The notes beneath the pieces are model-generated. The model had not been told where the DNA came from. It did no database searches and was given only the letters and a program-made list of their open reading frames with translations. From an uncultured Clostridia bacterium (GTDB lineage Bacteria > Bacillota > Clostridia > Christensenellales > Pumilibacteraceae), in assembly GCA_934270565.1 (NCBI GenBank), contig CAKQPR010000008.1, positions 1 to 64,000 of the forward strand: a stretch of 64,000 bases of DNA. Reading direction: 5' to 3'. Of this stretch, positions 1 to 7,976 are shown piece by piece (the first letter of the stretch is position 1; each line of letters starts with the position of its first letter). A program made the translations under genes and the position numbers.

Positions 1-4
1 CTCA

Positions 5-32
5 GGAATTGCACACGTTGCAGTTCCTTTTT
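5..32 (+). terminator. Rho-independent terminator of an upstream, off-window gene
   Basis: A 9-bp stem (5-13 with 19-27, one G-T pair) with a 5-nt loop is followed by a T-rich run. It reads rightward, so it probably ends a plus-strand transcript that enters from outside the window. Confidence 0.55.
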
Positions 33-182
33 GTTTTCAGCTGCTCACGCAACCCTCGCTCGCAATGCTCGCTCGGCTGGTTATATTACAAACCTACCAT
101 TGTTTATTATACCATATTATAGAAATTTTTCAAAGCGAAAAATATTTAAGATGCAAATTTTTACGGCAACGTAGGCTTTTAC

Positions 183-211
183 TTGTAAAATTCGTAAAAT
201 CGTTGTATAAT
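183..211 (+). promoter_or_regulatory. Sigma-A type promoter of the hydrolase gene
   Basis: TTGTAA at 183-188, a 17-bp spacer and a perfect TATAAT at 206-211, about 30 nt before the GGAG ribosome site of the gene at 247. Confidence 0.65.
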
Positions 212-246
212 ACGGGCGCTAAAGATAAAAGAAGGAGAAGTAGAAA

Positions 247-747
247 ATGAATAGTAATACAAAAGCCTTGGTTGTAATCGATTTGCAAAACGATATTACG
301 AAGAATTACAAAGATATAATCGCTAACGTAAATAAAGCCGTCGAATGGGCGCAAAAGAACGGAATGTTTATCGTTTATATCAAGCATAACAACCTCACCG
401 ATGGAACGAGAACGTTCAAGCCGAACACAAAGGGCGAAGCGTTCGTGCCCGAACTGAACGTGGTTACGGACAACGTTTTCGTAAAATCCAAGGCGAATGC
501 TCTCACAAGCGAAGATTTTGTTCGCTTTATAAACGATAACGGTATAACCGAATTTTACGTTGCGGGCGCCGATGCCACGGCTTGCGTGAAATCGACTTGT
601 TTCAATATGACAAAGTGCGGCTATACTGTGCATGTCTTTTCCGATTGCGTCACGAGCTACGATAAAAAGAAAATTCCTGAAATGCTCGCCTACTACAAAA
701 GCAAAGGCTGTGTAATCGAAAAAATTGCCGACAAAACAAACGGCTGA
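247..747 (+). CDS. Isochorismatase-family cysteine hydrolase
   Basis: A 166-aa cytosolic protein with the cysteine hydrolase fold shared by nicotinamidases and isochorismatases. Visible landmarks are VVIDLQND (residues ~9-16, catalytic Asp), a Lys in FVKSKANAL (~80) and the nucleophile region ATACVKST (~115, catalytic Cys). The length is usual for the family. GGAG lies 8-10 nt before the ATG. The substrate cannot be read from sequence; nicotinamide-type amides or small ureido compounds are options. It is followed within 15 nt by a small membrane protein gene, probably cotranscribed. The family call is solid; the substrate is unknown. Confidence 0.85.
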   Translation: MNSNTKALVVIDLQNDITKNYKDIIANVNKAVEWAQKNGMFIVYIKHNNLTDGTRTFKPNTKGEAFVPELNVVTDNVFVKSKANALTSEDFVRFINDNGITEFYVAGADATACVKSTCFNMTKCGYTVHVFSDCVTSYDKKKIPEMLAYYKSKGCVIEKIADKTNG

Positions 748-761
748 TCGAGGTGTTGTAT

Positions 762-1199
762 ATGTCGTGGTTTAACTATTACGGGCTTATTTTTATTGCG
801 TTGATTATGATTCCGAATATCGTTTTTGCAATTAAATGCAAGGACGGCTTCGAGAATGTTTTTCACAACAAACTTCTCGAAACGCTCGAACAAATCGGAC
901 GGTTCGGTTGTTTTATCTTTATGATCGTAAACATTCCGTATACTTATTTCGGGTTCTGGATCGATAACGGATTGATTATTTATCTTGTTGTCGATCTCGT
1001 TCTCGTTGCGGCGTACTGCCTTATCTGGATTATCTGCTTCCGCAAAAACAGCGTGTTTCGCTCGCTGGCGCTCTCGATAATCCCGTCCGTCCTCTTCCTT
1101 TTCAGCGGCGTTATGATCCGATCTGTAATTCTCTTCATATGCGCGGTAATCTTCGCCCCTTGCCATATCTTAATATCATACAAAAACGCCAAAGAATGA
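762..1199 (+). CDS. Small polytopic membrane protein, unknown function
   Basis: A 145-aa protein with four predicted hydrophobic spans (about 6-25, 47-65, 72-94 and 102-128) and short polar loops. I do not recognise a family. The frame is also open from a GTG at 753, but a GAGGTG ribosome site at 750-755 sits 6 nt before the ATG at 762, so I chose that start. It follows the hydrolase with only a 14-nt gap and probably shares its promoter. A short Cys-containing segment (CILF-like, final span) has no evident metal-site pattern. Confidence 0.6.
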   Translation: MSWFNYYGLIFIALIMIPNIVFAIKCKDGFENVFHNKLLETLEQIGRFGCFIFMIVNIPYTYFGFWIDNGLIIYLVVDLVLVAAYCLIWIICFRKNSVFRSLALSIIPSVLFLFSGVMIRSVILFICAVIFAPCHILISYKNAKE

Positions 1200-1209
1200 T
1201 TTTTATCGG

Positions 1210-1235
1210 AAAAAAGGCAGCCGTATACGGTTGCC
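1210..1235 (-). terminator. Terminator after the 1245-1454 gene
   Basis: An 8-bp stem (GGCAGCCG with CGGTTGCC, one G-T pair) around TATA, followed on the minus strand by six T residues. It lies between convergent genes. Confidence 0.6.
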
Positions 1236-1244
1236 CCTTTAAGT

Positions 1245-1454
1245 TTACTTCTCGACTTTTATGATCTCTACGGTTTTGTCTTTCATCGAAATTTTCCCGA
1301 CGGCGTAACCGTAATTTTCGGATTCTTTTTTGTACGTTAAAAACGAATGATCGATTTTAAAACCGAGAATTTTCTCGATTTCGCAGAAAGTCAGTTTATA
1401 ATCTTCCTCGCCTTTATCTTCAAGATAAACCCAAAGCGGATTGTATTTGCTCAT
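1245..1454 (-). CDS. Small protein resembling the DUF7662 domain
   Basis: A 69-aa protein that begins KYNPLWVYLE and contains LTFCEIEKILGF (residues ~20-32). This resembles the short YxPLxxYL...LtFxEIExILG pattern of DUF7662-type small proteins, whose function is unknown. The rest (a YKK-rich middle and a basic/acidic tail) is unremarkable. A GAGGAA ribosome site precedes the ATG. It is downstream of tRNA-Arg on the same strand, with a terminator between them. Confidence 0.55.
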   Translation of the reverse strand: MSKYNPLWVYLEDKGEEDYKLTFCEIEKILGFKIDHSFLTYKKESENYGYAVGKISMKDKTVEIIKVEK

Positions 1455-1472
1455 ACTTATTCCTCAAAAAAA

Positions 1473-1500
1473 GAAAAGCCCGCAAGCAATAATCGTGCGG
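1473..1500 (-). terminator. Terminator downstream of tRNA-Arg
   Basis: CCGCA/TGCGG stem (1480-1484 with 1496-1500), followed on the minus strand by a long T-rich run interrupted by one C. Confidence 0.45.
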
Positions 1501-1506
1501 ACGTTT

Positions 1507-1583
1507 TGGTGTACCCGTCGGGGGTCGAACCCGAACTCGACGGCGTCGGAGGCCGTAATGTTATCCAATTACACCACGGGTAC
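1507..1583 (-). tRNA. tRNA-Arg (anticodon CCG)
   Basis: A complete cloverleaf on the minus strand. The acceptor stem GTACCCG pairs with CGGGTAC (1577-1583 with 1511-1517), and the anticodon loop CTCCGAC gives CCG, decoding CGG. The discriminator is A and the 3' CCA is encoded (1507-1509). It lies directly downstream of rplS. Confidence 0.95.
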
Positions 1584-1592
1584 AGAGACAAA

Positions 1593-1616
1593 GAGGACCC
1601 GAATTACCGAGTCCTC
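1593..1616 (-). terminator. Hairpin between rplS and tRNA-Arg
   Basis: A 9-bp stem (GAGGAC...GTCCTC ends) with a 6-nt loop, followed by only a short T run. It could partly terminate rplS transcription or act as a processing site before tRNA-Arg. Confidence 0.4.
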
Positions 1617-1632
1617 CGAAATTGTCGATTGA

Positions 1633-1974
1633 TTAGATCTTCTCGGTGATCTTAGCCGCTTTACCGGAAAGGTTGCGAAGATAATAAAGCTTTGCTCTTC
1701 TGACCTTACCTTTGCGAATCACTTCGATTCTGTCGATACGTGGCGAGTGAACGGGGAAAGATCTCTCGATACCTACGCCGAACGAAACTCTGCGGACGGT
1801 AAAGGTTTCGCGAACGCCGCCGTTTTTCTTGGCGATGACGATACCTTCGAAAGCCTGCAGACGCTCTCTCGTACCCTCGACGACTTTGACGTACACTTTA
1901 ACGGAATCGCCGACGTTGAACGCGGGAACTTCCTTTTTCATGTAGTCCTTCTCAATTGCTTCGATAATGTTCAT
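1633..1974 (-). CDS. rplS: 50S ribosomal protein L19
   Basis: A 113-aa full-length L19. It shows the family's FNVGDSVKVYVKVVEG segment (residues ~20-35), the RLQAFEG and TVRRVSFGVGIERSFPVHSP core, and the RGKVRRAKLYYLR tail. L19 sits at the 30S-50S interface. AGGAGG is placed 8 nt before the ATG. A strong promoter is ~75 nt upstream, and the 5' untranslated region contains pairing segments that could form a leader structure. tRNA-Arg follows downstream. Confidence 0.97.
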   Translation of the reverse strand: MNIIEAIEKDYMKKEVPAFNVGDSVKVYVKVVEGTRERLQAFEGIVIAKKNGGVRETFTVRRVSFGVGIERSFPVHSPRIDRIEVIRKGKVRRAKLYYLRNLSGKAAKITEKI

Positions 1975-2045
1975 AATGACTACCTCCTATAATTTCCACG
2001 CGTTCTTATAAACCGTCTGTTTACATTGGACCACGCGAGTCACCC
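1975..2045 (-). promoter_or_regulatory. rplS 5' leader, possible L19 autoregulatory leader
   Basis: About 70 nt between the promoter and rplS contain CGCGT and ACGCG segments that can pair around an A-rich loop. L19 leaders are known in Firmicutes, but I only see a short helix, so this stays tentative. Confidence 0.3.
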
Positions 2046-2049
2046 ATAT

Positions 2050-2078
2050 ATTATATAATAAAGCAAAGAAAAAATCAA
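2050..2078 (-). promoter_or_regulatory. Promoter of rplS
   Basis: On the minus strand: TTGATT (2078-2073), a 17-bp spacer and a perfect TATAAT (2055-2050). Confidence 0.75.
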
Positions 2079-2109
2079 GCGTTTTGAGCAAGGTTTTTAC
2101 CCGAAACGC
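2079..2109 (-). terminator. Possible terminator of the ruv-queA-tgt operon
   Basis: A GCGTTT/AAACGC stem with a long loop, followed on the minus strand by TTGATTTTTT. It abuts the -35 box of rplS, so the T run and that promoter overlap. Confidence 0.35.
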
Positions 2110-2117
2110 CTGAAAAT

Positions 2118-3242
2118 TTACATATTTTTATATTCGGGAGATTGACGGAATTCGTTGACGAAATCAAGGAACCGATCCTCGAAAATAGCGTCGCGTATCC
2201 TCTGCATAAGGTTGATCAGGTAAGTTATATTGTGAAGGCTCAGCATACGTCCGCCGAGAACCTCGCCCGCATTTAAAAGATGACGGATATACGCTTTCGA
2301 GTAACTGCGGCAGCAATAGCAATCGCAATTCGGGTCGAGCGGCGAAAAATCGTCTTTATATTTGCCGTTGCGAACCACGACTTTACCCTGCGAAGTGAAA
2401 GCCGTTCCGTTTCTCGCGATACGCGTGGGAAGAACGCAGTCGAACATATCTATTCCTCTCAGAACGCCCTCGACGAGACAGTCTGGGCTTCCCACGCCCA
2501 TAAGGTAACGCGGCATATTCTTCGGGTAATAAGGCTGCATTTCGTCAAGAAACCGATACATCGTCTCTTTCGGTTCGCCTACGCTCAGTCCGCCTATCGC
2601 GATACCGCACTCGGCGTAAGGAATCGTTTCGCGGAGCGAAATCTGCCGTAAATCCGAAAACATATTGCCTTGCACGATCGGGAACAGCATCTGCGTGTCG
2701 TTTTTGTGGAATTTACGGCATCTGTCAAGCCAGCCGAGCGTCGTTTTCATCGCTTTTTCGGCTTCGGCGTGATCGCAACCGTATTTCGAGCAGACGTCGA
2801 ACGCCATCATGATATCCGAACCGAGCGACTCTTGTATCTCCATCGACTTTTCGGGCGTGATAAGATGTCTGCTTCCGTCTATATGCGAGCTGAACGTAAC
2901 GCCTTCTTCGGTGATTTTTCTTATGCCCGCAAGCGAAAAGACCTGAAATCCGCCGCTGTCCGTAAGTATCGGGCGATCCCAGTTCATGAATTTATGAAGC
3001 CCGCCCGCCTTTTCGACAAGCTTGTGCCCGGGACGCATATAAAGGTGATATGTGTTCGATAAAATAATGCTTGCGCCGGCGTCTTTCACCTCGTAAGGCG
3101 TAAGCGTTTTAACAGTCGCCTGAGTGCCGACCGGCATAAAAACGGGGGTGCGTATAATACCGTGCGGCGTAGTAAGTTCGCCTACCCGCGCGCCCGATTG
3201 TTTGCATTCGTGAAGTATTCTGTATGAAAATTTGTCGCTCAT
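2118..3242 (-). CDS. tgt: tRNA-guanine transglycosylase
   Basis: A 374-aa enzyme that swaps guanine-34 for preQ1 in tRNAs with GUN anticodons. Seen: LSNTYHLYMRPG near residue 70, DSGGFQVFSL (~95-104, catalytic Asp), GGLSVGEPKETMY, MGVGSPDCLVEGVLRGIDMFDCVLPTR, and a C-terminal zinc site CDCYCCRSYS plus a downstream His. The start is the ATG at 3242, which overlaps the queA stop (ATGA); an upstream in-frame extension lies inside queA and is not part of the protein. It pairs with queA in queuosine synthesis. Confidence 0.95.
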   Translation of the reverse strand: MSDKFSYRILHECKQSGARVGELTTPHGIIRTPVFMPVGTQATVKTLTPYEVKDAGASIILSNTYHLYMRPGHKLVEKAGGLHKFMNWDRPILTDSGGFQVFSLAGIRKITEEGVTFSSHIDGSRHLITPEKSMEIQESLGSDIMMAFDVCSKYGCDHAEAEKAMKTTLGWLDRCRKFHKNDTQMLFPIVQGNMFSDLRQISLRETIPYAECGIAIGGLSVGEPKETMYRFLDEMQPYYPKNMPRYLMGVGSPDCLVEGVLRGIDMFDCVLPTRIARNGTAFTSQGKVVVRNGKYKDDFSPLDPNCDCYCCRSYSKAYIRHLLNAGEVLGGRMLSLHNITYLINLMQRIRDAIFEDRFLDFVNEFRQSPEYKNM

Positions 3243-4258
3243 TTTAAAAAGGTTGCGTCTCCGAAACTGAAAAATCTGTATTTGTTTTCGACCGCGCATT
3301 CGTACATTTTAAGCGCGTTTTCTCTGCCGATAAAAGCCGATACGAGCATAATCAGCGTAGATTCGGGCAAATGAAAATTCGTTATAAGCGCGTCCACGGC
3401 TTTGAATTCGTAAGGCGGATAAATGAAAATGCTCGTTTCGCCGCTTTCGGCATTAAGCTTTCCGTCGTGCCATGCGCTTTCGAGAGTGCGTACCGAAGTC
3501 GTGCCTACCGCGATAACCCTGCGGTGTTCGGATTTCGCCTTGTTCACTGCCGCCGCGGCTTCCGGAGTTACGCAGTAATATTCGCTGTGCATTTTGTGAT
3601 CGAGTATGTTTTCTGCTTTTACCGGTCGGAACGTTCCCAAACCGACGTGAAGCAGAACCTTGACGATTTCGACGCCTTTATCCTTGATTTTCTGCAAGAG
3701 TTCGGGAGTAAAATGCAGACCCGCGGTCGGCGCGGCGCTCGATCCGCTCTCGCGCGCGTAAACCGTCTGATAGCGCGTTCCGTCGTTTAATCGTTCGTGG
3801 ATATAATGAGGAAGCGGCATTTCCCCTACCCGCGACAAAATATCTTCGAAAACGCCGTCGTAAGAAAACTTAACCGTGCGAAGTCCTTCGCCGATATATC
3901 CGGTCACGGTTGCGGCGAGTTCGTCCGAAAATCTGACCACTGCGCCTATCGTCGCTTTTTTGGCGGGTTTTACGAGAACTTCCCATTCGTCGAGGCAAAT
4001 GCGCTTATGAAGCAGAAATTCGATTTTAGCGCCCGTGCCTTCCTTGATTCCGTAGATACGGGCGGGCAAAACTTTCGTATCGTTGATAACGAGCACGTCG
4101 CCTTCGTGCAGGTAATCGATTATATCGTAAAAATGTTTATGTTCGATTTCTCCCGTCGCGCGGTCGTAAACGAGCATTCTGCTGTGATCGCGAGGCTCGA
4201 TCGGCGTCTGGGCGATCAGCTCTTCTGGGAGGTTGTAATAAAAGTCGCTTTTGTTCAT
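3239..4258 (-). CDS. queA: S-adenosylmethionine:tRNA ribosyltransferase-isomerase
   Basis: A 339-aa protein that adds the epoxycyclopentanediol group to preQ1-34 in tRNA. Family marks: YDLPEELIAQTP-type N-terminus, RDHSRMLV, ARIYGIKEGTGAKIEFLL, SGSSAAPTAGLHFT (~175-190) and TSVRTLES. Full length. Its ATG overlaps the ruvB stop by one base (TAATG), and its own stop overlaps tgt, so the three are translationally coupled. Confidence 0.96.
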   Translation of the reverse strand: MNKSDFYYNLPEELIAQTPIEPRDHSRMLVYDRATGEIEHKHFYDIIDYLHEGDVLVINDTKVLPARIYGIKEGTGAKIEFLLHKRICLDEWEVLVKPAKKATIGAVVRFSDELAATVTGYIGEGLRTVKFSYDGVFEDILSRVGEMPLPHYIHERLNDGTRYQTVYARESGSSAAPTAGLHFTPELLQKIKDKGVEIVKVLLHVGLGTFRPVKAENILDHKMHSEYYCVTPEAAAAVNKAKSEHRRVIAVGTTSVRTLESAWHDGKLNAESGETSIFIYPPYEFKAVDALITNFHLPESTLIMLVSAFIGRENALKMYECAVENKYRFFSFGDATFLK

Positions 4259-5304
4259 TATTTTTCCTTGACGGGTTCGTACATTCCGAATTGTTTTGCT
4301 TTCATTTCGTCGAATTTATAGCCGAGATGCTCGTATGCTCCGCGCAGGCAAATTCTTCCGCGGGGTGTGCGGGCAACGTAACCGAGCTGTAACAGGTACG
4401 GTTCGATCATATCTTCGATCGTTACGGGGTCTTCGTTTACCGCCGCCGCAATCGTATCGAGTCCGACGGGACCGCCGCCGAATTTCGTTATCATCGTTTC
4501 CATAATTCTGCGGTCGTTCAGATCGAGCCCGAGCTCGTCTATTTCGAGAAAATCGAGCGCTTTATCCACGATTTCGGTATCGATTACGCCCTTTCCCATA
4601 ACGACGGCAAAGTCGCGGACGCGCTTGAGCAGTCTGTTTGCGATACGCGGCGTGCCGCGGCTTCGTCTTGACAGCTCGATCGAAGCGTCCGGATCGATAT
4701 CGATTCCGAGAATTTTAGCCGAACGGTTTACGATTTTCGAGAGTTCCTCCGGCGTGTACATTTCGAGACGGCATATAACGCCGAACCGATCGCGGAACGG
4801 ACCGGTGAGCATACCTACTCTCGTCGTTGCTCCGATAAGCGTAAACTTATTCAGGTTGATACGCATAGTCTTTGCGGCGGGACCTTTGCCAAGCACGATG
4901 TCGAAAGCGTAATCTTCCATAGCCGAATAGAGTTTTTCCTCGACTGAACGGTTAAGCGCGTGAATTTCGTCCACAAACAGAACTTCGTTCTCTTCGAGGT
5001 TTGTCAGAATAGCCGCGAGATCGCCCGCGTGCTCGATGGCGGGACCGCTCGTGATTTTTATCGGAACGCCGAGCTCGTTAGCGATAATGTGCGACATTGT
5101 GGTTTTTCCGAGCCCGGGAGGACCGTATAAAAGAACGTGATCGAGCGCGTCTCCGCGTTTTTTTGCGGCTTCGATAAATACCGCAAGATTGCTCTTAACT
5201 TTGTCCTGCCCGACGTAATCGGTAAAAGTTTTCGGACGGAGCGAAACTTCGGTTTCCTCTTCGCCCGCGTTCATGCAACTTGAAATAAATCTGTCGTCGT
5301 CCAT
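4258..5304 (-). CDS. ruvB: Holliday junction branch migration ATPase RuvB
   Basis: A 348-aa AAA+ motor that drives branch migration with RuvA. Walker A LLYGPPGLGKTT (~59-70), Walker B LFVDEIHAL (~110-117), sensor/arginine region IGATTR and the FRDRFG box are intact, followed by the C-terminal winged-helix GPVGLDTIAAAVNEDPVTIEDMIEPYLLQLGYV segment. It lies 8 nt after ruvA. Confidence 0.97.
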   Translation of the reverse strand: MDDDRFISSCMNAGEEETEVSLRPKTFTDYVGQDKVKSNLAVFIEAAKKRGDALDHVLLYGPPGLGKTTMSHIIANELGVPIKITSGPAIEHAGDLAAILTNLEENEVLFVDEIHALNRSVEEKLYSAMEDYAFDIVLGKGPAAKTMRINLNKFTLIGATTRVGMLTGPFRDRFGVICRLEMYTPEELSKIVNRSAKILGIDIDPDASIELSRRSRGTPRIANRLLKRVRDFAVVMGKGVIDTEIVDKALDFLEIDELGLDLNDRRIMETMITKFGGGPVGLDTIAAAVNEDPVTIEDMIEPYLLQLGYVARTPRGRICLRGAYEHLGYKFDEMKAKQFGMYEPVKEK

Positions 5305-5312
5305 CTTTTACC

Positions 5313-5897
5313 TCACGAATTTTTGAGCGCGGCGAGCAGAATTTCTTCCACGCCCATGCCGTCATTCGAAACGCGTTTAACGGCGTCGTATGCTTCCTGT
5401 TTCGTAAATCCGAGCGATGTTAAAGCCGTAGCGGCTTCGTCCTCGATGCCCGAATAGGAAACAACCGTTTCGGGTGCCGAAACCTCTTCTCCGTTTACCG
5501 TAAGTTTGTCTTTAAGTTCGAGCGCGATACGTTCGGCTATTTTTTTACCGACGCCCTTTACCGAAGAAATCGTTTTGACGTCTCCGCGGGCAACTGCCGC
5601 CGCAAACGCCGCGGGCGTAAGACCGCCTAGCACGGTAAGCGCGAGTTTTGCCCCCACGCCGCTGATTTCGACAAGTTTGTCGAACATTGCGCGTTCGGTT
5701 TTATCGTAAAAGCCGAAAAGACTAATTTCGTCCTCGCGGACTATCATACGGCAATAAACCTTGACTTCTCCGGCGGCAGTGCAAAGTTTTTGCGCGGTAA
5801 AAGCGCTTACCGACAGCATATAGCCCACGCCGCCCGCCTCTACGGTGACGGCGTTTCCGTAATTTTCGGTCACTAGACCCCGAATGTAATCGTACAT
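5313..5897 (-). CDS. ruvA: Holliday junction DNA-binding protein RuvA
   Basis: A 194-aa protein with the N-terminal OB fold (MYDYIRGLV...), two helix-hairpin-helix segments (LVEISGVGAKLALTVL and ISSVKGVGKKIAERI) and a C-terminal domain III (EAATALTSLGFTKQEAYDAV) that contacts RuvB. Full length, 8 nt downstream of ruvC. Confidence 0.96.
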   Translation of the reverse strand: MYDYIRGLVTENYGNAVTVEAGGVGYMLSVSAFTAQKLCTAAGEVKVYCRMIVREDEISLFGFYDKTERAMFDKLVEISGVGAKLALTVLGGLTPAAFAAAVARGDVKTISSVKGVGKKIAERIALELKDKLTVNGEEVSAPETVVSYSGIEDEAATALTSLGFTKQEAYDAVKRVSNDGMGVEEILLAALKNS

Positions 5898-5905
5898 AGT
5901 TATCC

Positions 5906-6397
5906 TCAGTTAAGAATTCGTTGATTGAAACCGCAAGTGTTTGCGTGACAGATCGCAATGGCGAGCGCGTCGGCGGCGTCGTCGGGGCGCGGAACGGATT
6001 TTAGGTTAAGCATCATTTTGACCATATACTGAACCTGTCCTTTGTCTGCCCTGCCGTTTCCGGTAAGCGATTGTTTGACCATAAGCGGCGTATATTCGAA
6101 CAATCTGCCGCATTCCCGTATCGCGCTGAGAAGCAGAACGCCGCGCGCTTCGGCGACTTTTATGCCCGTCGTAATATTCGTGTTGAAGAACAATTCTTCC
6201 ACCGCGATTTCGTCGGGCGCGAATTTTTTTATAAGCGCGTTCATAGAATCGTAAAGTATGGCGAGTCTTACCGCTATGCCTTCGTCTTTCGGCGTCTGGA
6301 TGACGCCGTAATCCACAGGGCGAACTTTCGACCCGATTTTTTCGATTACTCCGTATCCGATCGTGCCGTACCCGGGGTCGATTCCTAAAATTATCAA
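5906..6397 (-). CDS. ruvC: Holliday junction resolvase RuvC
   Basis: A 163-aa endonuclease that cuts Holliday junctions. The RNase H-like site is visible: IIGLD-type first Asp in LGIDPGYGTIGYGV (~4-17), Glu in AVEELFF (~65), and the C-terminal Asp pair in PRPDDAADALAIAICH (~138-145). Translation starts at TTG (6397-6395), with GGAG 6 nt upstream. First gene of ruvC-ruvA-ruvB-queA-tgt. Confidence 0.96.
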   Translation of the reverse strand: MIILGIDPGYGTIGYGVIEKIGSKVRPVDYGVIQTPKDEGIAVRLAILYDSMNALIKKFAPDEIAVEELFFNTNITTGIKVAEARGVLLLSAIRECGRLFEYTPLMVKQSLTGNGRADKGQVQYMVKMMLNLKSVPRPDDAADALAIAICHANTCGFNQRILN

Positions 6398-6414
6398 AAT
6401 AAGCTCCGTTTTTC

Positions 6415-6443
6415 TTGATATTTTCCGAAAAATAATGTATCAT
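6415..6443 (+). promoter_or_regulatory. Rightward promoter of the lyase-like gene
   Basis: TTGATA (6415-6420), a 17-bp spacer and TATCAT (6438-6443). The -10 box is the left arm of a palindrome whose right arm is the -10 box of the ruv promoter. Confidence 0.6.
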
Positions 6444-6454
6444 ATTTATGATAC
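6437..6454. promoter_or_regulatory. Palindrome spanning two opposed -10 boxes
   Basis: A perfect 7-bp inverted repeat GTATCAT-N4-ATGATAC. Each arm carries the TATCAT -10 element of one of the two divergent promoters. It may be an operator or simply the mirror image of two overlapping promoters. Confidence 0.55.
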
Positions 6455-6476
6455 TATTTATTTTGCTTTATGTCAA
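6448..6476 (-). promoter_or_regulatory. Leftward promoter of the ruvC operon
   Basis: On the minus strand: TTGACA (6476-6471), a 17-bp spacer and TATCAT (6453-6448). No Bacillus-type SOS box (GAAC-N4-GTTC) is visible near it. Confidence 0.65.
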
Positions 6477-6523
6477 ATAAAAAGCCGACGCTTTCGTCGG
6501 AAAGTTAAAATTAGGAGGTTGTT

Positions 6524-7873
6524 ATGGCAGACAACGCAACGGGAAAAGGTGTAAAAATCGAACGTGGCGCGAGCGCTTTGCGAGCAGGTTCGATCGGAAA
6601 AAAACTCTATAAGCACGACGTGATGGGGAGCATTGCTCACGTTACGGCGCTCGGCGAGCTCGGACTTATCACAAGCGGCGACGCAGAAGTGCTTCAGCGC
6701 GCGCTGACTCGCATCTTCTACGACGTTACAAGCGATAAAATCGCTATTCCGGCAGAAGAAGATCTTTTCGATTTCCTTGACAATGAACTAAAAACGCGTG
6801 TGGGCGAACTAGGCGAAAAGGTGAACGTTGCCCGCACCCGCGACGACAGAACGGCGCTTGACGTTCGCATGTATGTAAGAGACGCGGCGGGAGAAATCGC
6901 CGAATACGTCAAAACCGCCGTACAGACCCTCGTTTCCGTTGCCGAAGTAAACACGCTCACTTTTATGCCTGCAAGTTACGGCGAAGCGGAAGGTCAGCCT
7001 ACGACAGCGGCGCATTCTCTGCTCGCGCGAGCCGAAGCGTTTCTCCGCGACGGCGCGAGAATAAAGAAAGTTATCGAAAGTACCGACGGGATGCCGCTTT
7101 ATTCGGCTTACGGCACGGGTTTAAGATTACCCGTCGATAAAAAGCGCGTTGCCGAACTTCTCCGTTTCAAAACTGTCGCGTACAATACTGCCGACGCCGT
7201 TGCCGATACCGATTATATCCGCGAACTTCTGTTTGCCGTTGCGGTTTTTGCCGACCACGCGGAAGCGATCGCAAACGACGTAAGAGATTACGTTGTCAAA
7301 GGATACGCCACTCTTCCCGAAAACTTCACCGTTCCGTCCGAAGCCCGTATTCTGAACGTTCTTCCCGTCGGTGCCGACGCATTGATAACCTCTGCCCGCG
7401 CGCTTTCTTCGCTCTGCCGCGAAGCGTTCCGTAACGCGCCGATTCTCGACCTTTGCCTCTGTGCAATCGAAGCCGAAAGTTCCGTCAAAGCGCTTGTTCC
7501 CGCGCTTAACGAACTCGTTGCGGCGCTCTCTTTCGACGCTCAGGCATCGCTTAAAGCCGCTCAGGTCGGGTATCCGACTGCCGCCGACTGCATAGATTAT
7601 CTCGTTGCGAAAGGCGAGAACAAATCTTCGGCTTTGGAAATCGTTACGAAACTTTGCGTTTATTGCCGCGACAACTCCAAACGCCTCGATACTCTCCCCG
7701 TCGAAATTTATACCAAATTCTCCGATAAATTCGGTGCGGACGTCGTTTCCGATATGCGTATCCGCAATGCCGTCAGACTTCGCAAAAACGACGGCGAGCC
7801 GAGCGACGTTTCGACCCGAGCCGAAATCCGCTCAATCAACCGCCGTATTCCCAGAATTTTCGATAAAGATTAA
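6524..7873 (+). CDS. Argininosuccinate lyase-like protein without active site (probable pseudoenzyme)
   Basis: A 449-aa protein whose framework matches the argininosuccinate lyase/fumarase superfamily: YKHDVMGSIAHVTALGELGLIT (30-50), GEKVNVARTRDDRTALDVRMYV (97-118), and GTGLRLPVDKKRVAELLRF (197-215). The catalytic pieces are gone. The Thr-His of the family's MPGYTHLQxAQP segment is replaced by MPASYGEAEGQP (148-159), and the GSSxMPQKKNP serine loop is absent, with an unrelated stretch at ~265-285 in its place. It probably does not act as a lyase; a scaffold or regulatory role is a guess. AGGAGG precedes the ATG, and a small hairpin (6485-6500) lies in the leader. It is divergent from ruvC. 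Confidence 0.75.
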   Translation: MADNATGKGVKIERGASALRAGSIGKKLYKHDVMGSIAHVTALGELGLITSGDAEVLQRALTRIFYDVTSDKIAIPAEEDLFDFLDNELKTRVGELGEKVNVARTRDDRTALDVRMYVRDAAGEIAEYVKTAVQTLVSVAEVNTLTFMPASYGEAEGQPTTAAHSLLARAEAFLRDGARIKKVIESTDGMPLYSAYGTGLRLPVDKKRVAELLRFKTVAYNTADAVADTDYIRELLFAVAVFADHAEAIANDVRDYVVKGYATLPENFTVPSEARILNVLPVGADALITSARALSSLCREAFRNAPILDLCLCAIEAESSVKALVPALNELVAALSFDAQASLKAAQVGYPTAADCIDYLVAKGENKSSALEIVTKLCVYCRDNSKRLDTLPVEIYTKFSDKFGADVVSDMRIRNAVRLRKNDGEPSDVSTRAEIRSINRRIPRIFDKD

Positions 7874-7888
7874 AATGAATAAACATCG

Positions 7889-7913
7889 AAAGGTCGCATA
7901 CTCTGCGACCTTT
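7889..7913 (+). terminator. Terminator of the lyase-like gene
   Basis: A 10-bp perfect stem (AAAGGTCGCA with its complement) and a 5-nt loop, followed by TTTTATTTTG. Confidence 0.85.
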
Positions 7914-7941
7914 TATTTTGTGTCAAAAAGCAAGAAATGAC

Positions 7942-7970
7942 AAGACAAGAACGGTTTTTTATGTTATCAT
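7942..7970 (+). promoter_or_regulatory. Promoter of the AraC-type gene, possibly leaderless
   Basis: AAGACA (7942-7947), a 17-bp spacer and TATCAT (7965-7970). The expected start site falls on or next to the ATG at 7977, and no Shine-Dalgarno sequence fits between. Confidence 0.4.
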
Positions 7971-7976
7971 AGAGAT

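Noticed and set aside
6437..6454. A LexA/SOS box for ruvCAB
   Set aside because: The palindrome does not match the GAAC-N4-GTTC Firmicutes SOS motif; it is explained by two opposed -10 boxes.
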